This document shows positions 1-8,809 of a stretch of 64,000 nt of DNA, piece after piece. The stretch spans positions 134,233 through 198,232 of the forward strand of contig NZ_GL877882.1 of assembly GCF_000194155.1 (NCBI RefSeq), read 5' to 3'. The stretch is from Saccharopolyspora spinosa NRRL 18395. Its GTDB lineage: Bacteria; Actinomycetota; Actinomycetes; Mycobacteriales; Pseudonocardiaceae. The position numbers and the translations under genes are program-made. The number at the start of each line of letters is the position of its first letter. Position 1 is the first letter of the stretch. The notes beneath the pieces were generated by a model. The model saw only the letters and a list, made by a program, of their open reading frames with translations. It did no database searches and was not told where the DNA came from.

Positions 1-1062
1 GGCGCGATCCGGCAGGTCCAGGGCCGTGACGTCGGGGAACAAATAGGCCGTGCCTTGCTGCGGGGCGAGGCCGACCCAGGACAGCTGACTGAAGTGCTTG
101 ATCGTGAGGGCGCGCAGTCCCTGGAGCTGTTGGATCCGGTCCGCGACCCAGTCCACGTCGTCGACGAGCCAGCCTTTGAGGACGTGCTGGGCGTACCCGG
201 GGGCGCGCAGGGCCGTCAACGAGAGCACGTCTTCCGCGGCTTCCCGGATCCGGCGCGGGGCCACCACCACCCCGAGGCGGTAGCCGCTGAGCGATTCGGT
301 CTTCGAGGGACCTAGAAGGGTCACGGTGCGTTCGCGCATTCCTGCCAAGGAAGCGAGGTGGACGAACGAGGTGCCGTCGTAGACGAGGCGTCCGTAAAGC
401 TCGTCGACCAGAACGGTCACGTCGTGCCGCACGGCCAGCTCGGCGATGCCATCGAGGACCTCGCGCGGGTAGACCGCGCCGGTCGGGTTGTTGGGGTGGG
501 AGAAGACGAACAAGCGCACCCCAGCGCGGAAGGCGTCCTCGAGGCGGTCGAGGTCGGGTACCAGCTCGCTGGTTTCTTCGGTGCGGCGCCGCAGCGGCAC
601 GTGGGTGACCTGGGCGCCGAGAAAGGTCAGGATGCGCTCGCTGAACAGGTAGTCGGGGTCGACGAGTGCCACCTGCTCACCCTGGTCAACCAGGCCGGCG
701 AGGACGGTGAAGAGCCCGGCCTGGGTGCCCGGGGTGAGCATGATGTTGTCGTCGGGGTCGACGTCGAGACCCAGCCAGCGTGTCAACGGCCCAGCCAGAC
801 AGCCACGGACGTCGTCGCTGCCTTGGTAGGTCGTGTATGCCAGAGCGCCGTCCCGAGCGGCGGCAGCAAACCTTTCGGCTGCCCAGTCCGGGGCCGGAAA
901 ACGCACCGTGTCGAAGTGCGTGGTGTCGAGCGTCGTCGGGCTCGTGCGAGCCAGGAGGGCCTTGTCAGCCAGACGTGCGGAGCCACCGTCGGCGCGGTTG
1001 TCGATTCCAGCGGCTTGAATTCGCCCGCTCGGACCCAACTCGGCATGCGTTCGGTCGTTCAC
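1..1062 (-). CDS. Class I/II PLP-dependent aminotransferase (C-terminus off the left edge)
   Basis: Fold-type I aminotransferase that would move an amino group between an amino acid and a 2-oxo acid in the cytoplasm. About 353 residues are visible and the frame is open to the window edge. Seen: a glycine-rich TPGTQAGLF segment, SHPNNPTGAVYP (the Asn that contacts PLP), LVDELYGRL (the Asp/Tyr pair) and GPSKTESLSGYRLG, whose Lys should be the Schiff-base lysine. The GTG start at 1062 lies 3 nt after the hyuB stop, so it is the last gene of the gntR-hyuA-hyuB operon and probably acts on an amino acid or oxo acid released by the hydantoinase. The exact substrate cannot be read from sequence; the motifs fit the aspartate/alanine-type subgroup. 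Confidence 0.88.
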   Translation of the reverse strand, partial: MNDRTHAELGPSGRIQAAGIDNRADGGSARLADKALLARTSPTTLDTTHFDTVRFPAPDWAAERFAAAARDGALAYTTYQGSDDVRGCLAGPLTRWLGLDVDPDDNIMLTPGTQAGLFTVLAGLVDQGEQVALVDPDYLFSERILTFLGAQVTHVPLRRRTEETSELVPDLDRLEDAFRAGVRLFVFSHPNNPTGAVYPREVLDGIAELAVRHDVTVLVDELYGRLVYDGTSFVHLASLAGMRERTVTLLGPSKTESLSGYRLGVVVAPRRIREAAEDVLSLTALRAPGYAQHVLKGWLVDDVDWVADRIQQLQGLRALTIKHFSQLSWVGLAPQQGTAYLFPDVTALDLPDRA

Positions 1063-1065
1063 GTT

Positions 1066-2709
1066 CTACTCGCTTTCGGTAGTGTCACTCGCGGCCAGAT
1101 TCAAGACGGCAGGCCCGTAACCCCCGCCGCCTGCCGTTTGGATCGCAAGGCTTTGGCCCGCGGTCAGCGCGATCTGGCCCATTGATGGCAGATCATGGCG
1201 GCCACTGTCGTCGGTTCTCCAGCACCGCGAAGAGGAACCGTCCGCACCGCCGTGCAGGCCCCACGGCCGAGTCGTGGTCCGGCTCGTCGCGATAACCGCG
1301 ACCGCGTTCCCCCGAGTCAGGGTCAGCTCGCGGATGAGGCCGTCGCCGCCGCGGTGGCGCCCCGCACCGCCGGTCCCGCAGGCGATTTCGTAGCGTTCGA
1401 CCCGGAGCGGATACTCGCGCTCGATCACTTCGCAAGGGGTGTTGCGGGTGTTGGTCATGTGCGTGTGCACGGCGTCCCCGCCGGGCTCGATGCTCGTCGC
1501 CCCCTGGCCCCCGCCGTAGGTCTCGACGTAGGAGTAGGGCTCGCCGTTCGCCGGATCGGTTCCGCCGATGGTCAGGATGTTCTGGCTGCCGCAGGAGGCG
1601 GCCGGAGCGAGTCCCGGGGAGAGCCGGTCGAAGGCCCCCAGCAGGGCGTCGACGGTCCGCGTGGAGGTTTGGATGTTGCCGTTCGCGACGGGGGCCGGGA
1701 ATTGGGCCGAGACCACCGAACCCGGACGGGTGAGCACGGTGATCGGGCGCATCAGCCCCGCGTTGGAAGGCAGCGTTGGGTCGGCGAGGACTTTGACGAC
1801 ATAGGCGACGCATGCCTCGGCGACTGCTGATGAGCAGTTGGTCGCACCGGCGACCTGGTCGGCGCTGTCTCTGAGATCGACGGTGATCTCGTCACCCCGC
1901 TTGATGATGTGCGCGGTAATCGGGATCCGCTGTTCGCAGACCCCGTTGTGTTCCAGGTAGTCAGTGAACCGGCCTTCCCCGTCAGGAAGCGCGCCGAGAG
2001 CCGCCCGCGTCCGGCGCTCGGAGTAGTCGACCAACGCCTCGCAGGCGGTGTCCAGCCGTTCGGAGCCCCAGTCCTCGACGATCTCGAGGATCCGCCGGAC
2101 CCCGATCATGTTGGCCGACACCTGCGCCATCAAATCGCCCCGGGTCTTGCCCGGCGTGCGGACGTTGGTGAGCAGGAGGGCGAGCACATCGCTGGCGAGC
2201 TCGCCCTGGTTGTAGAGGTGCAGCGGGGGAATTCGGACACCTTCTTGGAAGATTTCCGTGGCATGAGTGGCCATCGAGCCTGGAGTGATACCGCCGATGT
2301 CCACGTGGTGGGCCATGTTCGCGATCACGGCCACGAGCCGCCCGGCGGCGAACACCGGTGTGATGACGCAGGTGTCGGGCAGGTGCGAGCCGCCGAGGTA
2401 GGGGTTGTTGGTGAGCAGAATGTCACCGGGCCGCAGCTTCTCGCGGCCGATCTCGTCGAGCGTGCGCCGCACGAGCGTCGGCATCAGCCCGAGGTGCAGC
2501 GGGATGTGTTCGGCCTGTGCGATGAGTTCGCCGCTTGGCCGGTAGATCCCTGCGGAGCAGTCTCGCCGATCTTTGATGTTGGGCGAGTACGACGTCCGGA
2601 TGAGGGTGGTGCCCACCTCCTCGGCGATGGACTCGAGCCGGTTGCGGGCGATCTCCAGGTCGACGGGGTCGAGTGCGGCTGGGTTCGGGGCTGGGGCCGT
2701 GCGCGTCAT
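1066..2709 (-). CDS. hyuB: Hydantoinase/oxoprolinase subunit B (HyuB family)
   Basis: Beta subunit of an ATP-dependent hydantoinase or 5-oxoprolinase-type amidohydrolase; with HyuA it would open a lactam or hydantoin ring using ATP. 547 aa, normal for the family. Family-typical segments are present: DPVDLEIARNRLESIAEEVG near the N-terminus, LTNNPYLGGSHLPD, MAHHVDIGGITPGS, and the glycine-rich C-terminal HRGGDGLIREL and AGGGGYG. The ATG at 2709 overlaps the hyuA stop in an ATGA, which indicates translational coupling; a longer reading to 2979 would lie inside hyuA and is rejected. Known members act on 5-oxoproline, N-methylhydantoin or hydantoins, and sequence alone does not separate these. 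Confidence 0.92.
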   Translation of the reverse strand: MTRTAPAPNPAALDPVDLEIARNRLESIAEEVGTTLIRTSYSPNIKDRRDCSAGIYRPSGELIAQAEHIPLHLGLMPTLVRRTLDEIGREKLRPGDILLTNNPYLGGSHLPDTCVITPVFAAGRLVAVIANMAHHVDIGGITPGSMATHATEIFQEGVRIPPLHLYNQGELASDVLALLLTNVRTPGKTRGDLMAQVSANMIGVRRILEIVEDWGSERLDTACEALVDYSERRTRAALGALPDGEGRFTDYLEHNGVCEQRIPITAHIIKRGDEITVDLRDSADQVAGATNCSSAVAEACVAYVVKVLADPTLPSNAGLMRPITVLTRPGSVVSAQFPAPVANGNIQTSTRTVDALLGAFDRLSPGLAPAASCGSQNILTIGGTDPANGEPYSYVETYGGGQGATSIEPGGDAVHTHMTNTRNTPCEVIEREYPLRVERYEIACGTGGAGRHRGGDGLIRELTLTRGNAVAVIATSRTTTRPWGLHGGADGSSSRCWRTDDSGRHDLPSMGQIALTAGQSLAIQTAGGGGYGPAVLNLAASDTTESE

Positions 2710-4814
2710 GAGTTGTCCTCGGCAGTGAGGTGCAGGAAGCCGTGCTCGTCGACCCGGCAAACCTGGCCGGGGGCGATGACGACGGTTGAATCGAGTTGCT
2801 CTGCGATCAGGGGGCCGGTGATCGGGATCCCGGCGGGGAGTTCGGATCGCAGGTAGACGGGGGTGTCGTGCCAGGCGCCTTCGAAGCGGACCGCTCGTTT
2901 GGCCAGCGGCGCGGGGATCTTGGGTGGGCGGTCGCCGGCGGCCTCGGTCGATGCTGGCACCGGGATGGTGGCGGTGCACCGTGCCGCGACGATTTCCAGT
3001 TGGGCGTCCGGGTCGTCGAAGCCGTAGCGTTCCCGGTGCGTGCGGTCGAATGCTTGCCGCAGGAGCTGAGGGGACGGCGCCCAGGGGACGGTGAGTTCGT
3101 AGCTCTGGCCGAGGTAGCGCAGGTCGACGAGCCGATCGAGGGTCGATCCGGTGCTGTTTCCGCCGGTCTCCTCGGCCAGGAATCGCTCGGCACGGCCTGC
3201 CAGGTCGTCGAGCACGGACTCGATCTCGGCGCTGGCGGTGGCGTCGTTGGTGGGGACCGCGGCAACGAAGTCGCTGCGGACCGGGGCATCGAGCATGCCC
3301 ATTGCGGAGGCAATGCCTGGGTGCGGTGGGATGACGGCTGACCGGAGGCCGAGCTCGCGCACCAGGTCAGAGGCGTGCAGCGGTCCGGCGCCGCCGAATG
3401 CCATCAGAGTGCACTCGCGGAGATCGACTCCGCGCTCGACGCTCACCTTGCGCACGCCGCGGGCCATCGTCGCTGTGATCACGCGCAAGACACCTTCTGC
3501 GGCCTTGTCGACGTCGAGACCCAGCTCACCGGCGAAGTCTTGCATGCGCGCCTCGGCGGCGGTCCGGTCGAGCATCAGCCTGCCACCGAGCAGCGAATCA
3601 CCGAGCCGACCGAGCAGCAGGTGCGCGTCGGTCACGGTGATCTCCTCGCCTCCGCGGCCGTAGCAAATGGGGCCCGGGGTGGCGCCAGCGCTCTGCGGGC
3701 CGACCCGCAGCCCACCACCGCTGTCGCGCCAGGCGACCGAGCCGCCCCCGGCGCCGATGGTGTGCACGTCGACCGCCGGCATGCGAAGCGGGTAGCCCTC
3801 GATTTCCCCTGAGGTCATCTCGTCGGGCTGGCCGGCGCGGATCAACGCGATGTCAGTGCTGGTGCCGCCGATGTCGAAGCTGACCACCTTGTCCAGGCCG
3901 AGCAGCCCAGCCCACCTCGCTGCCCCGATGACCCCACCGGCCAACCCGGACAGCAGGGTGCGAACGCTCTGCTCCCGCGCAGTCCGCGCACTGATCAAAC
4001 CGCCGTTGGATTGCATGACCCACAACCGTGCCGGGACACCCAAGTCGGTGAGGCGCTTCTCCAGCCGCTCCAGATAGGAGCCGACCTTCGGCTGGACGTA
4101 TCCGTTGAGCACGGCGGTGCTCGTGCGCTCGAATTCGCGCATCTCGGCCGAGACGTCAGTTGCCGCGATGACCGAGGGGGCTACCCCTGCCGCCCGCAGC
4201 AGGTCTGCGACCCGGCGCTCATGGGTCGAACTGGCGTAAGCGTTGAGCAAGGACACGACTACGACGTCCACGGAGGCAGCCGCGATCTCAGCGACCAGCG
4301 CCCGCACCTCGGCGTCGTCGATTGCCCGGAGTTCGCTGCCGTCAGCGGCGACGCGCTCGGTCACTTCCCAGGTCAGCTCCGGTGCGGCGAGCGGCGCGGG
4401 CCGCCGTGAGGTTGCCTCGTAGAGGTGCGGTCGGGACTGGTACCCGATGGCGAGCAGATCCCGGAAGCCCGCTGTGGTCACCAGGCCAACTCGACTGCCG
4501 GTCCGGGTGATCAAGGTGTTCGTGGCCACCGTCGTGCCGTGGACGAACCGCTCCACCCGCTCAGGGCTTTCGCTCAGTTCGGCCAGCGCCTCCACCACGC
4601 CATCAACGACCGCAGCGTCCGGGGAGCTCGGCGAGGACGAGACTTTCCAGACGAACACCGAGCCGTCGGGCTGTGAGACCGCGATATCGGTGAACGTCCC
4701 GCCGGTGTCGACGGCGATCCGTAGGCCGAGCGCGCTGAACGTGTTGACCCCAGTAGCACCCGAACCGGGCTGCTGTTTCATGGCGGCATCTCCGTGGGTT
4801 GTGGCGCCTGACAC
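2706..4814 (-). CDS. hyuA: Hydantoinase/oxoprolinase subunit A (HyuA family)
   Basis: ATP-binding alpha subunit of the hydantoinase/5-oxoprolinase complex (ASKHA fold). 702 aa from a GTG start at 4814. An ATG at 4781 (691 aa) has a better-spaced GGAG and may be the real start. The N-terminal phosphate loop reads DTGGTFTDIAV; further family blocks are FVHGTTVATNTLI, VSFDIGGTSTDIALI, TIGAGGGSVAW and MAFGGAGPLHA. It is coupled to hyuB by a 4-nt overlap. Two GntR-type palindromes lie 26-62 nt upstream of the 4814 start, in the gap behind gntR, so the hyuAB operon is probably controlled by the neighbouring regulator. Confidence 0.92.
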   Translation of the reverse strand: MSGATTHGDAAMKQQPGSGATGVNTFSALGLRIAVDTGGTFTDIAVSQPDGSVFVWKVSSSPSSPDAAVVDGVVEALAELSESPERVERFVHGTTVATNTLITRTGSRVGLVTTAGFRDLLAIGYQSRPHLYEATSRRPAPLAAPELTWEVTERVAADGSELRAIDDAEVRALVAEIAAASVDVVVVSLLNAYASSTHERRVADLLRAAGVAPSVIAATDVSAEMREFERTSTAVLNGYVQPKVGSYLERLEKRLTDLGVPARLWVMQSNGGLISARTAREQSVRTLLSGLAGGVIGAARWAGLLGLDKVVSFDIGGTSTDIALIRAGQPDEMTSGEIEGYPLRMPAVDVHTIGAGGGSVAWRDSGGGLRVGPQSAGATPGPICYGRGGEEITVTDAHLLLGRLGDSLLGGRLMLDRTAAEARMQDFAGELGLDVDKAAEGVLRVITATMARGVRKVSVERGVDLRECTLMAFGGAGPLHASDLVRELGLRSAVIPPHPGIASAMGMLDAPVRSDFVAAVPTNDATASAEIESVLDDLAGRAERFLAEETGGNSTGSTLDRLVDLRYLGQSYELTVPWAPSPQLLRQAFDRTHRERYGFDDPDAQLEIVAARCTATIPVPASTEAAGDRPPKIPAPLAKRAVRFEGAWHDTPVYLRSELPAGIPITGPLIAEQLDSTVVIAPGQVCRVDEHGFLHLTAEDNS

Positions 4815-4839
4815 TCCCCACCCTCACAGAGGCGTCCGC

Positions 4840-4855
4840 AAACTGTCAACAATTT
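4840..4855. promoter_or_regulatory. GntR-type operator, hyuA-proximal copy
   Basis: The 16-bp near-palindrome AAACTGTCAACAATTT matches the perfect copy upstream of gntR except for one base. It lies just upstream of hyuA and 21 bp (two helical turns) from the next copy, the geometry expected for side-by-side dimer binding. Assignment to the adjacent GntR/FCD regulator is inference from position. Confidence 0.7.
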
Positions 4856-4860
4856 GACGG

Positions 4861-4876
4861 AAAGTGTTAACAGTTT
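4861..4876. promoter_or_regulatory. GntR-type operator, second hyuA copy
   Basis: The 16-bp sequence AAAGTGTTAACAGTTT is related to the same dyad (consensus AAACTGTYAACAGTTT). It is in phase with the copy at 4840 and lies between the end of gntR and the start of hyuA. Confidence 0.65.
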
Positions 4877-4916
4877 TGAAAGACGGCTACTGCCCCATGC
4901 GCCGCTTCGAGCCAGC

Positions 4917-5612
4917 TCACGCGTTGGCCCGCGACGACATGATCAAGGCATCCCGCAGCCGCTCGTAAGCACCCCGAAGGTGCTCCTCCGTGAGGCGCAC
5001 CAGCAGATCGGCATCGCGTGCGGTGAGTGCCTCCAGCAGCGCTTCGTGCTCGCCGATGACGATGTCGCGCGAGGTCACCGCGTTGGTGTTGCGCGAAATG
5101 AGAAACAGCGTCACCTGGGAGCGCAAATCGGCCCAGGCCTGGTACAGCCGGTCATGTCTCGACGCCTCGTAGATGTGGTCGTGGAAGGCCGCGTCCAGGC
5201 GACTGAGCTCGACTAGGTCCTGGCCCTCCAGCGCGGCATCCATCTTGGCGAGCACCTTGCGCATCTTCTGCAGGTCCGCGTCGGTGGCATTGGTGGCCGC
5301 CCGCTGCGCGGCGAGTGTCTCCATCGAGCCGCGGAGGCTGTAAATCTCCTCGACATCGCGCAACCCCAGAACGACCACCCTGGCCCGACGATTCGGCTTC
5401 GAGGTGACCAGCCCCTCGCGCTCCAGGGTCGCCAACGCGTCCCGCACTGGACCGCGGCTGACCCCGAGCTGATTGGCAAGCTCCGTCTCCGGGAGGATTG
5501 CGCCGGGCTCCACTTGACCGGTCAGGATGGTTTCCCTGATCTCGGCGACAACTCGCTCGCGAAGCGGCAGCGCATCTACCTTGCTCATCGACATCGTCGG
5601 TTTCGGCGCCAT
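4917..5612 (-). CDS. GntR family (FCD/FadR subfamily) transcriptional regulator
   Basis: Local repressor or activator of the hydantoinase operon. 231 aa, typical FCD length. The N-terminal winged helix (residues about 15-75) contains LRERVVAEIRETILTGQVEPG and the recognition stretch ELANQLGVSRGPVRDALATLEREGLV. The C-terminal all-helical FCD domain has DAAFHDHIYEAS and IGEHEALLEAL, whose Asp/His residues are the usual metal/effector ligands of this subfamily. It is followed by hyuA on the same strand after about 100 nt holding two operator copies; a third, perfect copy sits just upstream of its own start, which predicts autoregulation. The effector is probably a ring-opening substrate or product. 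Confidence 0.92.
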   Translation of the reverse strand: MAPKPTMSMSKVDALPLRERVVAEIRETILTGQVEPGAILPETELANQLGVSRGPVRDALATLEREGLVTSKPNRRARVVVLGLRDVEEIYSLRGSMETLAAQRAATNATDADLQKMRKVLAKMDAALEGQDLVELSRLDAAFHDHIYEASRHDRLYQAWADLRSQVTLFLISRNTNAVTSRDIVIGEHEALLEALTARDADLLVRLTEEHLRGAYERLRDALIMSSRANA

Positions 5613-5624
5613 GCACCAGATTGT

Positions 5625-5640
5625 AAACTGTCAACAGTTT
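5625..5640. promoter_or_regulatory. GntR autoregulatory operator (best palindrome)
   Basis: AAACTGTCAACAGTTT has seven-base arms (AAACTGT/ACAGTTT) that are perfectly complementary around a 2-bp centre. It begins 12 bp upstream of the gntR ATG. Finding the same dyad beside hyuA links the two promoters. Confidence 0.75.
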
Positions 5641-5992
5641 GGGCTAACGTGCGACTCCACCGGATCCAACACGTGATCACCCGTAGGCAACCAGTGGTGA
5701 GGCTCTGGGCATCGACTTCCGGCGCGTCTTGCGGCTCCACCGACGGCGGGCGGATCACCTCCGCCGATGGCGCACCGACGCTCGCGAGCAAAATCGACGC
5801 CGCTGTCAACCGAGGAAGCACTTCCCGGTAGCCCGGAACTTGAGTTTCCCCGGCGGGGTGAGTCGGGTCAAAGTCTTTGCCGCACAAAGGTATTCACGCA
5901 AGCAAGCCGCCGGCGATTTCATCGGTGGGGTCGATGCGGTGGCTTTTTCTGGAGCCGTCGATCTCTTGGGCTGGTCCGCTGTTTCTGTGCGG
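5641..5992. other. Intergenic, no gene recognised
   Basis: This gap lies between gntR and the class III aminotransferase, both on the minus strand. It should hold the gntR promoter. I see no convincing coding frame, repeat or RNA gene in it. Confidence 0.5.
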
Positions 5993-7462
5993 CTACGGGA
6001 TGTTGGCGCGGGGGCGGGTGGTGGGCGGCTGGGTGGTCTGTGTCCGGTATTGGCGGCGGAGGTATCGGGCGGCTAGGCCCTTCAGGCCTTGTGAGAGCAG
6101 GTCGTCGAAGCCTTCGACCAGCATGTTGATGTGCTGTGGGCGGATGGTCAGGGGTGGTTCCAGCCGTACGACGTTGCGGTTGTGATCGGTGAAGGCGACG
6201 AGGATGCCGAACTCGGAGAGCAGTTGACTGCCGGCGAGCATGGCTACGCTGCCCCGTAGCGGCTGGTCCAGCATCCCCGCCATGCGTCCGGTCAGGCCCG
6301 GTAGGCAGCCGCTGAGGTCGGCGAACTCGATGGCGGCCATCAGCCCGCTGCCCCGGACGTCGCGGATCAGTTTTGGGTGGCGGCGGTGCAGCCAGCGCAA
6401 CCCGTTGAGTAGGTGCTTGCCCTGCTCAGCGGCGTTGGTCAGGAGGTTCTCGTCGTGCAGGATGTGTAGCGTTTCGATCGCTGTGCAGCAGGCTTCGCCC
6501 ATGCCGCTGAAGGTCGCGGGTCCGTGTACGAGTGCGTTGCGGGCGCCGCTGTAGGCGCGGTCGTGGATCTCGTGGCCGGCGAGTACGGCTGAGATCGCTG
6601 TCTTGCCGCCTCCGAGGGCTTTGGCCAGTGTGACGATGTCGGGGGTGACCCCGGCGTGTTCGAAGGCGAAGAACCGGCCTGTTCTGCCGACGCCGCACTG
6701 CACTTCGTCGGCGATCCACAGCACCCCGTAGCGATCGCACAACTGTCGTACTTGTTTTAGGTAGCCGGGTGGGGGCAGTACGACTCCGGCGCCGCCCTGT
6801 ACGGTTTCCAGGATCAGCACGCCGATGCCGGGGTCGCGGCGTAGCTGGTCTTCCAGTGCTGGGGTGTCGCCGAAGGGAACGGCGTGGCGGTGTGGCAGGA
6901 CTTCGAAATGTCCCCGGTAGAACTGCGAGTCGGTGACGGACAAGGCGCCGATTGTTTTGCCGTGGAAGGAGTTGTGTGCGTAGGCGATCTTGGCGCGGCG
7001 TGGGCCTTGTGCCCGTTCGGCGAGCTTGAGCGCTGCTTCTACCGCTTCCGAACCGGTGCAGTAGAGCATTACGCGGTCCAGGCCCTCCGGTGCCAGTGTG
7101 GCCAGGTTCCGGGATAGGGCGGCGACGTACTGCGACGGCAGGGTCAGCCCGAGTTCGTGGCGTTGCTGTTCCTGGAAGCGCCTGCGGACGTCCAACAGGC
7201 GCGGATGGTTGTGCCCGAGTGCCATCGTGCCGAAGCCGCCGAAGAAGTCGAGAATGCGGCGGCCGGAACGGTCGACGTAGTGCATGTTCTCGGCGTGGTC
7301 GATGGTGATCCGGTCGAATCCCAGCAGCCCGAATGCCGTCCACTGGCCTGGGCTGATGTGCTGCCGGTAGATCTCGGCGATCGTGTCCTGACCGAGCTGT
7401 GTCGCTTCGTCGACGCTGAGCAGTTCCGGGTGTGCGGGAATCAGCTGTTCTGCGATGGACAC
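5993..7462 (-). CDS. Class III PLP-dependent aminotransferase (ornithine/putrescine type)
   Basis: Omega-amino group transaminase of the class III family, which converts a terminal amine such as ornithine, putrescine, diaminobutyrate or a beta-amino acid to the aldehyde. Start chosen at the GTG at 7462 because GGAGG lies 7 nt upstream; 489 aa results. The open frame continues to 7996, but that part is low-complexity and not family-like. Seen: DFFGGFGTMALGHNHP, YCTGSEAVEAALK, the conserved ETVQGGAGV and WIADEVQCGVGRTG with the PLP-ring Asp, and TLAKALGGGKTAISAV with the Schiff-base Lys. It precedes gntR after a 380-nt gap and may or may not share its control. Confidence 0.9.
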   Translation of the reverse strand: MSIAEQLIPAHPELLSVDEATQLGQDTIAEIYRQHISPGQWTAFGLLGFDRITIDHAENMHYVDRSGRRILDFFGGFGTMALGHNHPRLLDVRRRFQEQQRHELGLTLPSQYVAALSRNLATLAPEGLDRVMLYCTGSEAVEAALKLAERAQGPRRAKIAYAHNSFHGKTIGALSVTDSQFYRGHFEVLPHRHAVPFGDTPALEDQLRRDPGIGVLILETVQGGAGVVLPPPGYLKQVRQLCDRYGVLWIADEVQCGVGRTGRFFAFEHAGVTPDIVTLAKALGGGKTAISAVLAGHEIHDRAYSGARNALVHGPATFSGMGEACCTAIETLHILHDENLLTNAAEQGKHLLNGLRWLHRRHPKLIRDVRGSGLMAAIEFADLSGCLPGLTGRMAGMLDQPLRGSVAMLAGSQLLSEFGILVAFTDHNRNVVRLEPPLTIRPQHINMLVEGFDDLLSQGLKGLAARYLRRQYRTQTTQPPTTRPRANIP

Positions 7463-7970
7463 GATGACCTCCGGGGTAAGCGCGCCGTTGTTTGGTACAC
7501 GCACCTCGGTCCCGCTGGCGTTGTCCCCCACACGACGCGCGGGCGTGTCGTCTCCGGCACGGGTACCCACCTCGGCGGGCGAGTTAACGTCCGTTGATGA
7601 CGATCGTCGACGACGCCACCGCCCAAGACCTCCCGCCACTCTTGCCGAGTTGCCGCTCAAGCACCGCGATCTGATGGCGTAAGGCGAGAATCTGTTGCTA
7701 TCCAGGTGGTCGCGTCTTCGTGTGTTGAGGACGGATCGCTGGACTGGGTCGGCGCTCGCCTTGGGCGAAAGGTGCCCGGGCGCAGCAGTTGCCCGACACA
7801 TGGCGCTCGCGTTCTTCGTTGTGGTGTTGGAGGGAAGGCATGAGGGTGCGGAAGACGGTTGCCAGTGGACGGTTTCGCCATTTTCGCGGACGAAGACCAG
7901 GCATTGGTGGTGGGCGAGAGTATGCCACCGTGGTGGCAGCCGGTTCCGCTGTGGAGGCAGAGGATCAGGT
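7463..7970. other. Non-coding/decayed stretch upstream of the aminotransferase
   Basis: Apart from a transposase scrap near 7584-7694 (listed separately), I see no coherent gene here. The short frames on both strands look like compositional shadows. The promoter of the downstream aminotransferase should be in this stretch. Confidence 0.45.
7584..7694 (-). pseudogene. Transposase fragment (IS3/IS481-like N-terminal scrap)
   Basis: A short minus-strand frame reads QILALRHQIAVLERQLGKSGG and then meets a stop. The LALRHQ-(I/L)-AVL-x-RQ motif is typical of the N-terminal region of actinobacterial integrase-core transposases. No DDE catalytic part follows, so this is only a remnant of a lost insertion sequence. 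Confidence 0.5.
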
Positions 7971-8021
7971 AGGTGAGGGGCACCCTTGGGTGGCATAGCC
8001 GCTCAAGGGTGCCCCTCACCT
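7971..8021. terminator. Perfect 18-bp inverted repeat, probable bidirectional hairpin
   Basis: AGGTGAGGGGCACCCTTG (7971-7988) is perfectly complementary to 8004-8021 with a 15-nt loop. The stem is GC-rich and lacks a U-tract, as is common for actinomycete intrinsic terminators. It sits between the aminotransferase region and the P450 remnant. It could also be the end of a lost small mobile element. Confidence 0.55.
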
Positions 8022-8124
8022 CTAGATGCGGGCTTGGTTACAGACGTGGACGATGGTGCCTTCGGCCGGGCGGCCGGTATCGGTGCGGGCATGGTGCGGT
8101 TCGTCGCCGCGGGCTCGTCGACTG

Positions 8125-8809
8125 CCTGTGGTGGTGCCGGGCTGGGCCTGGTGGAAGCCAGGCGGATCGGTCCGGGGGAGGATTTCATCAGCTCCCTGGC
8201 GACGGGGTAGGACATCGATGGGCAGCGCACGAGCTTCGCCGAGCAGGTGGCCACCGTGTGCGCGGTGCTGCTTACCGGCGATGAGACGGTGGTGCACGTG
8301 CTGGGCAAGGGCATGCTGGCGCTCTTTCGCGTGCCGCAGCAGCTCGACCTGCTGCGGTTGGATCCGTCGGCGGTTACCTTGACGGTGGAAGAGGTTCTGC
8401 GATTTCGCTCCATCGGACGCCGGGTTTCGGGGTGCCGCTTCACCCCGCCGAGGGCGTCGAGACCGGTGGAACGCCGATGGCCAAGGGGAAACGGTGCTTT
8501 TTGGGGGACTGGTCGGCGAGCTGGGGCGAGGGCCGTTTCGCCGACCCGTAGTACTTCGTGGTCACCCGGTTGCCCTACCAGAACCTGTCGTTCGGTACCG
8601 GCGCGTGCTACTGCGCGGGAGCCGCACTCGCCAGGTTGCAGGCGGCGGTGGTGATCCCCAGCCTGCTGAACGGTTTTCCGGGTTGGGGCTGTCCGTGGAA
8701 GCCTGCTGAACGGTTTTCCGGGTTGGGGCTGTCCGTGGAAGCCGCCGGCGCGCCTCGCCACGACGGCTTCATCCTCGAAGATCCGCGCGAACGGCTGGTG
8801 ATGTGGTGA
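8125..8809 (+). pseudogene. Cytochrome P450 remnant with stop, frameshifts and a 40-bp tandem duplication
   Basis: Recognisable pieces of a bacterial P450 occur in order but in different frames. The region before the I-helix (GLVEARRIGPGEDFISSL) ends in an in-frame TAG at 8208-8210. It continues in the same frame with VATVCAVLLTGDETVVHVL and VTLTVEEVLRF (K-helix ExxR). The heme loop LPYQNLSFGTGACYCAGAAL then appears in another frame. The N-terminal half is missing, and the usual His of the heme loop is replaced. The C-terminal part contains a perfect 40-bp tandem duplication at 8661-8740, which shifts the frame. The last frame ends at 8809 and overlaps the methyltransferase start, so the two were once coupled. 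Not functional as written. Confidence 0.8.
8661..8740. repeat. 40-bp perfect tandem duplication
   Basis: Bases 8661-8700 and 8701-8740 are identical. The unit length is not a multiple of three, so the duplication changes the reading frame of the P450 remnant in which it lies. Confidence 0.9.

Noticed and set aside
5993..7996. Longer version of the class III aminotransferase (667 aa)
   Set aside because: The extra 178 residues are not family-like, and a strong GGAGG sits before GTG 7462, where similarity begins.
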